DNA of 64,000 bases from CAWGUU01 sp963825765 (GCA_963825765.1 CAWGUU010000013.1:238852-302851); one strand, 5' to 3'; numbered from the stretch's first letter, positions 37,367-47,372 are shown. The notes: generated by a model not told the origin, from the sequence alone. Translations and numbers: made by a program.

Positions 37367-38098
37367 ATGAGAACGCTCGCACGGTTCCTTCTCGTCGCCC
37401 TCGTGGCCCACGCCGCCGCCTTCGCCGCCCCGGCGGTGGCCCAGGCCCAGGACAGCTCCGCGGTCGCCGTCAACAAGAAGGACGGGAAGTCGGTGTTCAA
37501 GCTGGCCTTTTCCGTGAAGAAGGCGTCGGGCGACGTGGACGCCACGAACGTCGCCTACGCCTACTCGGAGTGCACCGACTGCAAGACCGTCGCCGCCGCC
37601 ATCCAGGTTGTCCTCGTCTCGGACGCCGGGTCGGTCGCGCCCGAGAACGTCGCCCTGGACATCAACTACCAGTGCACCGAATGCGAGAGCCTCGCCGCCG
37701 CCTACCAGTTCATCTTCGCCAGCGGAGCGGAGGTCGAGTTCACCAAGGAGGGCAAGGAGCGGCTACACGAGCTCAAGAAGATGTTCCACGACCTGAAGCA
37801 GCGCGACGACCTCACCATCGACCAGCTGGCGGCCGAGATCGCCGCAATCGCCGCCGAGGTGGCGGAGGTGGTCGACACCGAGGTGGTGCTCAAGAAGCAG
37901 AAGGAGAAGGAGGCGGCCACCGAGGACTCGACGACCACGACCGCCGGCAACGCTACGTCGGCCCCGACCAGCACAAACTCCCCCTCGACGACGGCGGCAC
38001 CGGCGTCCGAGTCGGTGTCCACGACCGCGCCCACGACGAGCCCGCCGACGACCGCGGCCACGTCCGACACTTCGCCCTCGACGACGACCGGCCCGTGA
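37367..38098 (+). CDS. Exported Cys-pair protein with Thr/Ser-rich tail
   Basis: A 243-aa secreted protein. Signal peptide with an AVAQAQ cleavage site near residue 28. The mature domain contains two repeated CxxC motifs, YSECTDCKTVAAAIQVVL and YQCTECESLAAAYQFIF, in matching strand-helix contexts, so it is an internal duplication. A charged helical segment (HELKKMFHDLKQ) follows, then about 65 residues of Thr/Ser/Pro, likely an unstructured, maybe glycosylated stalk. No cell-wall anchor motif at the end. The stop overlaps the next gene (GTGA). Function unknown; redox or metal use of the CxxC pairs is possible. Confidence 0.8.
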   Translation: MRTLARFLLVALVAHAAAFAAPAVAQAQDSSAVAVNKKDGKSVFKLAFSVKKASGDVDATNVAYAYSECTDCKTVAAAIQVVLVSDAGSVAPENVALDINYQCTECESLAAAYQFIFASGAEVEFTKEGKERLHELKKMFHDLKQRDDLTIDQLAAEIAAIAAEVAEVVDTEVVLKKQKEKEAATEDSTTTTAGNATSAPTSTNSPSTTAAPASESVSTTAPTTSPPTTAATSDTSPSTTTGP

Positions 38099-38898
38099 TC
38101 CGGCGCCTGCTCGCCGCCGCGGTCGTGGGAGCCCTGTTCCTCGCCGGCTGCGCGGCGTCGACCCCCGGAACCCGGGCCCTTGACGCGACCCAGGACAAGC
38201 TCGACGACGTGCGCAGCGGGACGCTGTCCCTGCGGTTCCTGGCGGCGTCCACCGACGCCCCGGAAGGAACCGGAGCCGGGTTCCTCCTCGAAGGGCCCTT
38301 CGCGGTCGGCACCGAGGAAGGGTCGCTGCCAGTTGCGGACCTGACCTTCACCCGGATCACCGGCCCCGACCGGCGCACCACCCGATTCGTCAGCACAGGC
38401 AGCCGGGCCTTCGTGGTGGTGGGCGGCGACGTCACCGAGCTGAACGAGGAGCAGCTCGCCGACCTGCGGGTTCGCGACGGGGAGTCCACCGAGGGGCTCG
38501 AGGGACTGACGCTCACCAGGTGGCTCGACGAGCCGACGGTGGCGCCCGGGCCCGACGTCGAAGGCGCAGCGACCGAGCAGGTCACGGGCAAGGCCGACGC
38601 GGTCGCCATCCTGAACGACGTCATCGGTCTGCTCGACCAGTTCGGCACCGGCCAGGACGGCGTGAAACGGCTCGATGGCGACGCCGCCGACCGGGTCCGC
38701 AAGGCGGTGGCGGCGGCCGGGGCCGACGTGGTCACCGGCAGGGACGACCGCCTCCTACGGCGGGCCAGCGCCTCCGTCGACCTGGCCGTGGCCGACCCGA
38801 AGGTGCGGGAGGCGCTGGGCGACCTGGCCGGCGCCCGCCTGGCCCTGTCCCTGGAGGTGACGAACCTCAACCAGCCGGTCGAGGTGGCCGCGCCCTAG
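38095..38898 (+). CDS. LppX/LprG-like lipoprotein
   Basis: A 267-aa lipoprotein. Lipobox ALFLAGCAAS after a short signal. The remainder is consistent with the LppX/LprG fold, a half-barrel that carries lipids: opening DKLDDVRSGTLSLRFLA and later DVTELNEEQLADL, ending LALSLEVTNLNQPVEV. No cysteine beyond the lipidated one. GTG start coupled to the CxxC protein (GTGA), so the pair is probably co-expressed on the cell surface. The family call is moderate. Confidence 0.7.
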   Translation: MIRRLLAAAVVGALFLAGCAASTPGTRALDATQDKLDDVRSGTLSLRFLAASTDAPEGTGAGFLLEGPFAVGTEEGSLPVADLTFTRITGPDRRTTRFVSTGSRAFVVVGGDVTELNEEQLADLRVRDGESTEGLEGLTLTRWLDEPTVAPGPDVEGAATEQVTGKADAVAILNDVIGLLDQFGTGQDGVKRLDGDAADRVRKAVAAAGADVVTGRDDRLLRRASASVDLAVADPKVREALGDLAGARLALSLEVTNLNQPVEVAAP

Positions 38899-38906
38899 GC
38901 GGGCTG

Positions 38907-40556
<1,650 letters not shown>

Positions 40557-40711
40557 GGCAACAACTCTCGGCGCTGGCGGTGACGGTGGACGGGCCTCTG
40601 CTCGGCGACCGAGAGGCAACCTTGGGGAGCGACGCCCGAGCCGCCTCCGGGTCGCTCCCGTCTCGATTGTAGCCGGGGGCCGAGGCGTTGGCGGTCCTGT
40701 TCCTGGTCGGG

Positions 40712-41164
40712 TCAGGCAGGTGGTTCGTCGCCCAGCAGGTACCGCGGCCCGGGGCCGAGCGCTCCGGCCCTGTCGCCCGGATTGCGGAGCCGGCATTTCT
40801 CCAGGGACAGGCAGCCGCAGCCGATGCACGAGTCGAGCTGGTCCCGCAACCCTTCCAGCAGGCGGATCCTCTGGTCGAGCATGGGACGCCACGACGCCGA
40901 CAGCCGCTTCCAGTCCTGCGGCGTCGGCCCGGCATCGGCCGGCAGGCCGGCCAGGGCCCGACCGATGTCGTCGAGGGTGAGGCCTACCTGCTGGGCGGCC
41001 TGGATGAACGCCAGCCGCCGGAGCACGTGGCGGTGGTAGCGGCGGCGGCCCCCGTCGGAGCGGGTGGACGTGATCAGACCCCGGTCCTCGTAGAAGCGCA
41101 GGGCGGACGTGTTCATGCCGGCGCGGGCGGCCACGGTGCCGATTGGAAGGTCGTCGTCGAACAC
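40712..41164 (-). CDS. soxR: Redox-sensitive regulator SoxR
   Basis: A 150-aa MerR-family regulator. N-terminal winged helix with GTVAARAGMNTSALRFYEDRGLI and RRYHRHVLRRLAFIQAA. The C-terminal CIGCGCLSLEKC segment has the four Cys that bind the [2Fe-2S] cluster sensing redox-cycling compounds. GTG start at 41164. It faces the FMN reductase gene and sits next to a classic SoxR box, so it controls that gene. In actinobacteria SoxR answers to quinones and phenazines made by the cell or its neighbours. Confidence 0.93.
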   Translation of the reverse strand: MFDDDLPIGTVAARAGMNTSALRFYEDRGLITSTRSDGGRRRYHRHVLRRLAFIQAAQQVGLTLDDIGRALAGLPADAGPTPQDWKRLSASWRPMLDQRIRLLEGLRDQLDSCIGCGCLSLEKCRLRNPGDRAGALGPGPRYLLGDEPPA

Positions 41165-41195
41165 TTGACATCAAGTTAACTTGAACTCGTAGTGT
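41165..41195 (+). promoter_or_regulatory. SoxR-controlled promoter with 19-bp spacer
   Basis: TTGACA at 41165-41170 and a -10-like TAGTGT at 41190-41195 are separated by exactly 19 bp, the stretched spacer that MerR-family activators need. The spacer contains the perfect 14-bp palindrome tcaagttaacttga (41171-41184), equal to the core of the SoxR box. The oxidoreductase ATG at 41204 falls nine bases after the -10 end, so its mRNA is probably leaderless. Confidence 0.85.
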
Positions 41196-41203
41196 CCGCC
41201 AAC

Positions 41204-41761
41204 ATGAACCTTCTGATCGTGGGCCTGGGTGGGTCGCTCCGGACGCCGTCGTCGAGCCTGGCTGCGCTACAGGTCGCGCTGGATGCAGCCTCGGCCGCGG
41301 GCGCCGACGTCGAGCTGCTCGACGTCCGCCTCCTCGACCTTCCCCTCTACCGCGAGCCCCTCGCCGACCGTCTCCCCGGCCTGGAACGGCTCGTCGCCCT
41401 GGCGGCCCGGGCCGACGGGATGATCTGGAGCAGCCCGCTGTACCACGGCACGGTCAGCGGGGCCTTCAAGAACGCCCTCGACTGGCTCCAACGGCTCGGC
41501 GCCAACGACCCTCCGTTCCTCAGCGGCAAACCGATCGGGCTGATTGCCACCGCCGCAGGAGTGCAAGGACTGCAGGCCGTCAACACCATGGAGCACGCCG
41601 TGCGGGCCCTCCGAGGCTGGACCGTGCCCTTCGTGGTACCGATCAGCCGGTCCTACGAGGCCTTCGCCGGCGACGGGTCGCCGCGGGACCAGGCGGTGGC
41701 GGCCCAGCTGTCGACGCTGGGGCGGGAGCTCACCTCGGCGGCGCAGCGGTTCGCTGCATGA
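41204..41761 (+). CDS. NADPH-dependent FMN reductase / quinone oxidoreductase
   Basis: A 185-aa flavodoxin-like enzyme. The phosphate loop is GLGGSLRTPSSS; SSPLYHGTVSGAFKNALDWL is the family motif between the second strand and helix; then GKPIGLIATAAG. These reduce FMN or quinones with NAD(P)H and protect against redox stress, matching the SoxR promoter before it. I prefer the ATG at 41204 to the GTG at 41192, because 41190-41195 is the -10 element. Confidence 0.9.
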   Translation: MNLLIVGLGGSLRTPSSSLAALQVALDAASAAGADVELLDVRLLDLPLYREPLADRLPGLERLVALAARADGMIWSSPLYHGTVSGAFKNALDWLQRLGANDPPFLSGKPIGLIATAAGVQGLQAVNTMEHAVRALRGWTVPFVVPISRSYEAFAGDGSPRDQAVAAQLSTLGRELTSAAQRFAA

Positions 41762-41904
41762 GCGCCGCCACCGAACCGGGGAGGCACAACCGCCCGGCGT
41801 TTGCATCGCCGATAGCGCCCCTGTCCGGGCATTTCGGGGCGATTTTGGGGCGCAACCGGTGAAGCAAACGTTGCGGTGAGTCGGGATCGCTACCCCGGAC
41901 GCGG

Positions 41905-42189
41905 CTATCCGGCCGCGGGGAGCGACGACCGATCCGTCGGGTAGCCGGCCACCTTGGCCAGCCACTTCACGGAGGGCTCGCCCTTGGTGAGGATCTTCAG
42001 ACCGGCGGTCAGCTCCTTCTTGCCGCTGGCGCGGAGGATCCGCCGGTTGTCCTCCGTCGGCGACACCCCGATCAGGCAGTTCACGACGTCAGGCGCCGCG
42101 AGCTGGGCGATCCCCAGCCCGACACCGAACCAGCCAAGGCCGCGAGGCAGGCGGGCGATCTCCTCGTCGACTTCGATCGATACCGGCAT
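41905..42189 (-). CDS. Small membrane-associated hypothetical protein
   Basis: A 94-aa protein. It has one hydrophobic segment (LGWFGVGLGIAQLAAPDVV) followed by a short helical region (RILRASGKKELTAGLKIL). The layout matches the N-terminal part of actinobacterial proteins that continue with a polyketide cyclase/dehydrase-like domain, which is missing here. It could be a free-standing version. ATG start. Confidence 0.65.
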   Translation of the reverse strand: MPVSIEVDEEIARLPRGLGWFGVGLGIAQLAAPDVVNCLIGVSPTEDNRRILRASGKKELTAGLKILTKGEPSVKWLAKVAGYPTDRSSLPAAG

Positions 42190-42249
42190 GCAGCCGGCCT
42201 ACCCGCGCCCGGAAGCGCCGAAACGGGCCGCCAGGCCGGCGCCAGCAGG

Positions 42250-43017
42250 TCAGGGGTCGAGCGAGGCGACGGGGAGCGCCTTGGTGCTGACGGCCTGGGC
42301 CACGTCGGTCAGGAGCAGGTTGTGGTTGCGGGCGTGCCGCCGGAGTCGGGCGAAGGCATGCTCCATGTCGAGGCCGGCCCGCTCGGCGATGACCCCCTTG
42401 GCCTGCTCGATGGCGATCCGGGTGTTGAGCGCCTGGGTCAGCTGCTCGTTCAACACCTGGGCGTCGCGGACGGCCCGGTGCTGGAGGATGGCGATGGTGG
42501 CCACATCGGCAAGCGCCTGAGCGGCCACCACGTCGGCGTCCCGCATCCGGCCCTCGTCGACCCGGAACATGTTGAGGGCGCCGATCGTCCGGCCCCGCAG
42601 CCGCATCGGCAGGGCGTGCACAGACCGGAACCCGGCTTCCACGGCCATCGGCGCCAGGCGGGGCCAGCGGCCGTCGACCTCGGCCAGGTCGAGGTTCACG
42701 ATCGGCCCTCCACTGCGGTAGCAGTCGACGCACGGACCCTCGTCGGCCTGGACCTCCAGCAACTCGAGCACGCGCATCGCCTCGCTGGACGAGGCCAGCA
42801 CCCGCAGCTCCCCGTCCGGGGACACGAGCATGAGGCCGGCCGCGGCGACGTCGATCACGTCGACGCACCGGTCGGCGAGCAGGGTGAGGAGCTCGACCAC
42901 GTCGAAGTCCTCAACCAGGCTGTCGGCCAGTTCCACGAGCGTGCGGGCGAGCAACGCTTCTCTCGGGATGTCCGACCCCCTCGTCAGTAGCGCCCAGGCT
43001 TGACGCTCCCACGACAT
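42250..43017 (-). CDS. GAF-ANTAR transcription antitermination regulator
   Basis: A 255-aa RNA-binding regulator. The N-terminal GAF domain (about 25-175) contains DVAAAGLMLVSPDGELRVL and DEGPCVDCYRSGGPIVNLDL. The C-terminal ANTAR helices (about 190-250) include ALNTRIAIEQAKGVIAERAG and DMEHAFARLRRHARNHNL. ANTAR proteins bind paired hairpins in leader RNA and stop termination. Its signal is unknown. It lies 19 bp downstream of a paralogue in the same direction. Confidence 0.88.
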   Translation of the reverse strand: MSWERQAWALLTRGSDIPREALLARTLVELADSLVEDFDVVELLTLLADRCVDVIDVAAAGLMLVSPDGELRVLASSSEAMRVLELLEVQADEGPCVDCYRSGGPIVNLDLAEVDGRWPRLAPMAVEAGFRSVHALPMRLRGRTIGALNMFRVDEGRMRDADVVAAQALADVATIAILQHRAVRDAQVLNEQLTQALNTRIAIEQAKGVIAERAGLDMEHAFARLRRHARNHNLLLTDVAQAVSTKALPVASLDP

Positions 43018-43036
43018 CGTAGGACCGGTGGCCGGC

Positions 43037-43744
43037 TTATGGATCCTCCAGCGAGAAGCGCAGGCGCCGGGCGACGACGTCGGCGGCCACGTCGGCCAGG
43101 AGGCGCTCGTGGCCGAAGGCGTAGGCCCGGAGACGGACCAGGGCCTGGACGACGCTGACATCGAGCTGTCCCGACACCATCCCCGCCGCCTGGTGCACGA
43201 CGTACTGGAAGTTCGAGCCCTGTTGGAGCTCGGCGGCGAGTGCTCCGGCCGACGCTCCCGCTTGCATGGCGAACACGGTTTCGGCGGCCACGTCGGCCAT
43301 GACCAGGGCGTCGGAGTGCTGGTCGTCGGTGAGCCACCCGGTGCGGTCGGCGTACAGGTTCAGCGCGCCCAGCCGCACCGCCCCCACCCTCAGCGGGAAC
43401 CCGAAGACCGCCCGCACCCCGGCGGCGACGGCCGGGCCGGTGAAGGCCGGCCACCTCGGCACCGCGGCATCGGCCAGGTCGGGTTCGAGCACGGGCCGGT
43501 CGAGTCGGTAGGCATCCACGCACGGGCCCTCGCCGAGGGTGTACTGCAGGTCCTCGATGACGGCGCTCACCTGGTTCGTGGTGCACGCCGAGCCCAGCGG
43601 CAGCTCGCCCGACATGAGCATGATGCCGGCACCGGTCATCGACGTCACGCTCCTGCACACCTCGCACAGCCGGGCGGCAGTGGCCGCGTGGTCCGCAGCA
43701 CCCGACATCTCGGCCAGGATCCGGATCCGCCGAGCGCCGCTCAC
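43037..43744 (-). CDS. Second GAF-ANTAR regulator
   Basis: A 235-aa paralogue of the downstream gene. GAF part: MTGAGIMLMSGELPLGSACT and YTLGEGPCVDAYRLDRPVL; C-terminal ANTAR part: QYVVHQAAGMVSGQLDVSVV and LVRLRAYAFGHERLLADVA. The GPCVD motif is shared by both, so the ligand class may be the same. Start uncertain: GTG at 43744 is chosen; an ATG at 43708 and a longer frame to 43930 are also possible. Confidence 0.8.
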   Translation of the reverse strand: MSGARRIRILAEMSGAADHAATAARLCEVCRSVTSMTGAGIMLMSGELPLGSACTTNQVSAVIEDLQYTLGEGPCVDAYRLDRPVLEPDLADAAVPRWPAFTGPAVAAGVRAVFGFPLRVGAVRLGALNLYADRTGWLTDDQHSDALVMADVAAETVFAMQAGASAGALAAELQQGSNFQYVVHQAAGMVSGQLDVSVVQALVRLRAYAFGHERLLADVAADVVARRLRFSLEDP

Positions 43745-44279
43745 CGCCGCCCCCGCCTGGGCGACCGCGCCCACGGGGTGGCCGATCGAGGTTCGGAGCT
43801 GTTGCTGGCCATCCGGAAAATCCCTGGTTCGAGAGGCGACGTGCAAACACGCGCTGCCAGGGACTGGAGCATCGCCCGGGGCCGGCCGAGGCCGGTCCGA
43901 CACGCCACCGGCGTCGTGGGCGTGCCCCACCGACGGTACACCCGGGGTGGATCGTTCCGTTTCAGGAACAGACGAACGGGCTGCGACCAGGTAACCTGGG
44001 TGGAAGTCGATTCGATGCCTCGGGTTCGGGGCATTCTCGGCGAGTTTCCGGCGAGACAGACTGTTGCCCCAGACCCCGGCAGCGTCCCAGCGTGGGCGAA
44101 GCCGTAGGAGGTCGGGGAGTGGTCATCGGTCGGTCCTGGAGCCAGGGTCTGTTCGACGTCCACGCGCCTGCCCGTCGACAGGTCGCCTCGACCGTGAGAG
44201 CCCCCCTCGTACCCGCCCATGCACCGACACTTCCCGAGCGCATGGTGTCCCAGGACCACCCACTCGGAAAGGGAAACCG
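43745..44279. other. Long non-coding region before whiB
   Basis: About 535 bp with no supported gene between the ANTAR gene start and whiB. It holds a gttcc/ggaac inverted repeat (43954-43969, 6-nt spacer) and presumably the promoters of both. whiB genes often have long leaders, which fits. No ANTAR-type twin hairpin was recognised by eye. Confidence 0.5.
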
Positions 44280-44585
44280 ATGGCTGTGATGTGGAGCCCT
44301 ATCTTCGAATGGGACAGGGAGGGCTGGCGCGACGACGCCTCCTGCCGGCACACCGATCCCGAGCTGTTCTTCCCCGCCGGCACCAAGGGCGCAGCCATGG
44401 AGCAGATCGAAGCGGCCAAGGCTGTATGCCGGGGCTGCCCGGCGATCGCCCAGTGCCTGCAGTTCGCCCTCGAGACGAATCAGGAAGCCGGTATCTGGGG
44501 CGGGAAGGACGAGGACGAGCGCCGGAGGCTGCGACGGGTGTGGCGCACCGGCCGCCGCCCGCCGATGAGGTCAGTGATCAGCTGA
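44280..44585 (+). CDS. WhiB-family Fe-S transcription regulator
   Basis: A 101-aa WhiB-like protein, unique to actinobacteria. The four Cys ligands of the [4Fe-4S] cluster are in DDASCRHTD, then VCRGCPAIAQC (Cys-X2-Cys-X5-Cys). GIWGGKDEDERRRLRR is the beta-turn and DNA-contact motif. They bind sigma factor region 4 to steer transcription in cell division, redox or sporulation programmes. Which class this is cannot be told, though the short N-terminus is WhiB1/WhiB2-like. ATG at 44280, with a gaaaggg ribosome site. Confidence 0.94.
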   Translation: MAVMWSPIFEWDREGWRDDASCRHTDPELFFPAGTKGAAMEQIEAAKAVCRGCPAIAQCLQFALETNQEAGIWGGKDEDERRRLRRVWRTGRRPPMRSVIS

Positions 44586-44635
44586 CCCCTTCGCCGGGCC
44601 CGCGCCCGGCAAGACCGCGCTCCGCCGCGATCGCG

Positions 44636-45022
44636 CTACCCGACACGGCCGTCGACGTCGGAGTCGATACCACCCCGCGCCGGATGGGCCCAACCCGGTG
44701 TCATGAAGAACACCTTGTCGAGTCCGGCCGATTCCAGCGTCAACGCGACCTCGCCGGTGGCACCGCTGAGCACGAGCTCACCGCCACTCCGCCGCAGCCG
44801 CTTCAGCGCGCCGACGAGGACGGAAAGCCCGGCCGAGTCGACGTGCGTCATGCCGGAGATGTCCAAGACGAGCTGATGGTTGCCCTGTCCGTCGATGACG
44901 TCGGCCAGCCGGTCGTCCAATTCCGGGGCGTTGTTGACGTCGAGCGAGCCGTTGACCTGCACGACGACATTGCCGCGTGTGCGGCTGAACGCCAGTGAGA
45001 ACTCGGGAACGTCGCCCGTCAT
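44636..45022 (-). CDS. STAS-domain anti-sigma factor antagonist
   Basis: A 128-aa STAS protein. Strand VVVQVNGSLDVNNAPELDD, and the switch segment THVDSAGLSVLVGALKRL with the phosphorylatable Ser. It should bind an anti-sigma kinase and be inactivated by phosphorylation on that Ser. Neither kinase nor sigma factor is next to it. ATG start with an aggaacc ribosome site. A C-terminal tail of about 20 residues (PARGGIDSDVDGRV) is extra. Confidence 0.88.
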   Translation of the reverse strand: MTGDVPEFSLAFSRTRGNVVVQVNGSLDVNNAPELDDRLADVIDGQGNHQLVLDISGMTHVDSAGLSVLVGALKRLRRSGGELVLSGATGEVALTLESAGLDKVFFMTPGWAHPARGGIDSDVDGRVG

Positions 45023-45288
45023 GAAAGGTTCCTCTCGGGCCGGCGACTCTCCTGGGGCTCAGGCCGGCACCGCTCCGCCGGACCGGCGGGCTTCGACTCA
45101 GATCCTACCCCGCGCCCGGTTGTCTCAGACCTGTTGTCAGGCGCTCTCCCGGGATTCCCCGGCCGCGGCCGGTGGGATACTCGTGGGCACAGCCAGTTCG
45201 CCGACCGCTGGGGGTCACGGTGACAACGCCCATCACACCCTGTGGCCCGACGCGGCCGGCTGCCTCACACCGATCGGTGACGACGTCC

Positions 45289-45581
45289 ATGGCGTCGGAG
45301 GCCCTCCACCCGTGGCGCCGGACGAGATCCCGGCTGTTCGACCTCGAGCTCGACGCCGAGGTCGCCGAAGTTCGTCGGCGCCTCGAGACCTCGAGGGCCC
45401 AGGCGCGTCGCCACGACCTGAGAACGCCCTGACCGCGGTGGAGGGCGCCGCGTCCATCCTGACCCAGGACGGATTGCGGGACTCCGATCGGTCGAAGGTC
45501 TCCCGGCTGCTGGGCTCCGGCGTGCGCCGTACCCGCGACCTCCTCCTGGCCGAACCGGGGCGGCGTTCCCGATGTACGTGA
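45289..45581 (+). pseudogene. Histidine kinase dimerisation-domain remnant
   Basis: Codons for a short coiled coil (FDLELDAEVAEVRRRLETSR) end in RRHDLR, then the frame breaks near 45430. The next frame continues NALTAVEGAASILTQDGLRD and RTRDLLL. Together they are the phosphoacceptor helix pair of a sensor kinase (H in RRHDLRNAL). The ATPase domain is absent. The sequence stops at the junction with the DUF2075 remnant. Not functional as it stands. Confidence 0.55.
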
Positions 45582-46087
45582 CTCGCGACCTCGACGAGGC
45601 CCGGGCGTACGCCCGGTCCTGCTGTGAGGAGTCTCCGCAAAAGACGTTCGGCCTGCTTGCCTCCTCTCACGCCAAGATGTTGCCTCGCTTCGGCGTCAAC
45701 AATGGGTTCATGGCCACGAGCCGGATGAATGTCGCCCGTTGGTATAACGCACCTCGCGATGACCCTCTAGCCTGCAGCGCGCTTTCCCAGCCCGTGACGG
45801 AATTCGGCTGCCAGGGCCTCGAACTCGATCTTCCCATCCTGTGTTGGGGCGAGGACGTTCGGTGGATCGGGGGCACGTGGCGCCTCACACCGGTGCGCCG
45901 CCAGTACCGACAGCTGAGTCCGGATCAGCTACTGCGAAACGCTTATCGGGTGCTGCTTACACGAGGCCGTGATGGGCTCGTGGTGTTCGTACCGGACGAC
46001 CCGATACTGGATGAGACGGAGCACATACTCTTGGCAGCCGGCATCAAGCCCCTTCCCGGCGAGTTGGAACTCGCCATTGAGGCGTAG
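45572..46087 (+). pseudogene. C-terminal fragment of a DUF2075/Schlafen-like ATPase
   Basis: 171 codons match the C-terminal part of DUF2075 proteins: FGLLASSHAKMLPRFGVNNG, TEFGCQGLELDLPILCWGED and RNAYRVLLTRGRDGLVVFVP, helicase-like motifs near the arginine finger. The N-terminal Walker A and B part is missing, so this is a 5'-truncated remnant. Its left edge meets the kinase remnant. GC is slightly lower than in neighbouring genes, which suggests arrival by transfer, and DUF2075 genes are often found in mobile or defence regions. Confidence 0.65.
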
Positions 46088-46166
46088 CGAGAGTGCAAGA
46101 AGTGGTGCTCGGCGGCAAGTCCCCTCTGTCACCACTCCCAGTCCGCCGCTCGGGCATGATGCAGAG

Positions 46167-46859
46167 ATGACAGCGCGCGTGGCTTCCATCCTCGAGCGGC
46201 CGGTCTACGGCATCTCCGAGGCCGCTGGCTTGCTTGGCCTGCGGCCGGATCGAGCGCGCGCCTGGGTCGACGGGTACGAGCGTCGGGGCTTCTTCTACGC
46301 CCCAGTCATCCGTGAGGAACGGACCGGCGACGATGTTCTGACCTGGGGCGAGTTCGTCGAACTCGGATACCTCCGGGAGTACCGGCGGAAAGGCGTCCCT
46401 CTCCAGCGCCTGCGGCCTGTGATCGACGAGCTGCGCTTGGAGTTCAACACGCCCTACCCGCTGGCCACAGCGAAGCCCTACCTCTACGGCAAGGAGCTTG
46501 TGCTCAAGCTTCAGGAGAAGAACGAAATCCCGCGCGCCATCGCGATCGTTGTCGCATCGGGTCAGACGATCGCGTTCGCCGACGAGGCCAACCGCTTCCT
46601 CAAGAAGGTTGAGTTCGATCCACCCGGGGATGGCGACGTCCGTCGGCTGTACCCCGCCGGGACCGCATCGCCAGTTGTGATCGATCCGTTGCTGCGCTTT
46701 GGCAGGCCAACTGTCCAAGGCGTCGCAACGGAGCGGCTCTGGGAGCTCTTCGACGCCGGCGAATCGGTGGCAACCATCGCCGATGGTTATGAGCTGGCTG
46801 ACGAGCTTGTCAGGTCGGCTGTCGCCTACGAGGAACAGCAGCGCTCCCTCGCTGCATGA
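46167..46859 (+). CDS. DUF433-type antitoxin with MerR-like HTH
   Basis: A 230-aa protein. N-terminal helix-turn-helix part (YGISEAAGLLGLRPDRARAW, VDGYERRGFFYAP) and a middle domain, then a C-terminal DUF433 domain (DPLLRFGRPTVQGVATERLW, ELFDAGESVATIADGYEL). DUF433 proteins are antitoxins or DNA-binding partners of VapC-like toxins. The next gene, 6 bp on, is a PIN-like protein, giving a pair. ATG at 46167. GC is lower than the flanks. Confidence 0.8.
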   Translation: MTARVASILERPVYGISEAAGLLGLRPDRARAWVDGYERRGFFYAPVIREERTGDDVLTWGEFVELGYLREYRRKGVPLQRLRPVIDELRLEFNTPYPLATAKPYLYGKELVLKLQEKNEIPRAIAIVVASGQTIAFADEANRFLKKVEFDPPGDGDVRRLYPAGTASPVVIDPLLRFGRPTVQGVATERLWELFDAGESVATIADGYELADELVRSAVAYEEQQRSLAA

Positions 46860-46865
46860 ACCTCG

Positions 46866-47360
46866 TTGGAAGCCAGGTTCTTTGTCGATGAGAACGATCT
46901 GGCCCTCGGCAAGGCCCTCTCCATCCAGCGTGATGACGTTGTCTACCCCGGGCACTGGGCAATTCCCGACGTGCCCCGCGGCTCCCTGGACGACGATTGG
47001 TTAGCGGTCGTCGGCGAACGCGCTCTCGTTGTGATCACCCGAGATCAGCGGATTCGATATCGCCCCGTTGAGAAGCGCATGTGGGTCGCACACCGAGTCC
47101 GCGGCTTTGTGCTCGCCGGCCGAGGGAGCCAATCGACAGCGGCGAGCCTTGCCGTTCTCGATAGGCGATGGTTCGAGATAGAGGCACTCATGGCGGCTCG
47201 GCGCGACGGTACGCAGTCACGGAGAAGCGGCTTCGCGAAATCGCTCTGTAGTCCCCCTGGCCACATCAACCCACTGCACCCGTCCGACGACCTCGTCGCC
47301 ATGGATACGCAGATCTCGAATCGGCCCCTTCACCCACGCCGCAAACGCTATGACCGGTGA
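46866..47360 (+). CDS. PIN-like toxin paired with the DUF433 protein
   Basis: A 164-aa protein. EARFFVDENDLALGKALSIQ opens with a PIN-type acidic loop, DDDWLAVVGERALVVITRDQ gives the second acidic group, and KRMWVAHRVRGFVLAGRG follows. The last 50 residues are of low complexity and may be outside the domain. TTG start proposed. Fits VapC45/PIN-like toxins linked to DUF433 antitoxins. Convergent with the transglutaminase operon. Confidence 0.75.
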   Translation: MEARFFVDENDLALGKALSIQRDDVVYPGHWAIPDVPRGSLDDDWLAVVGERALVVITRDQRIRYRPVEKRMWVAHRVRGFVLAGRGSQSTAASLAVLDRRWFEIEALMAARRDGTQSRRSGFAKSLCSPPGHINPLHPSDDLVAMDTQISNRPLHPRRKRYDR

Positions 47361-47372
47361 TACAGAAAACTG

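Noticed and set aside
40557..41174. Extension of the ABC-F gene to a 755-aa protein
   Set aside because: The extra 206 codons are the SoxR gene region read in another frame; the ATP-binding domain begins at 40556.
41165..41204. GTG at 41192 as start of the FMN reductase
   Set aside because: It falls inside the -10 element of the SoxR promoter; the ATG at 41204 fits both domain and promoter.
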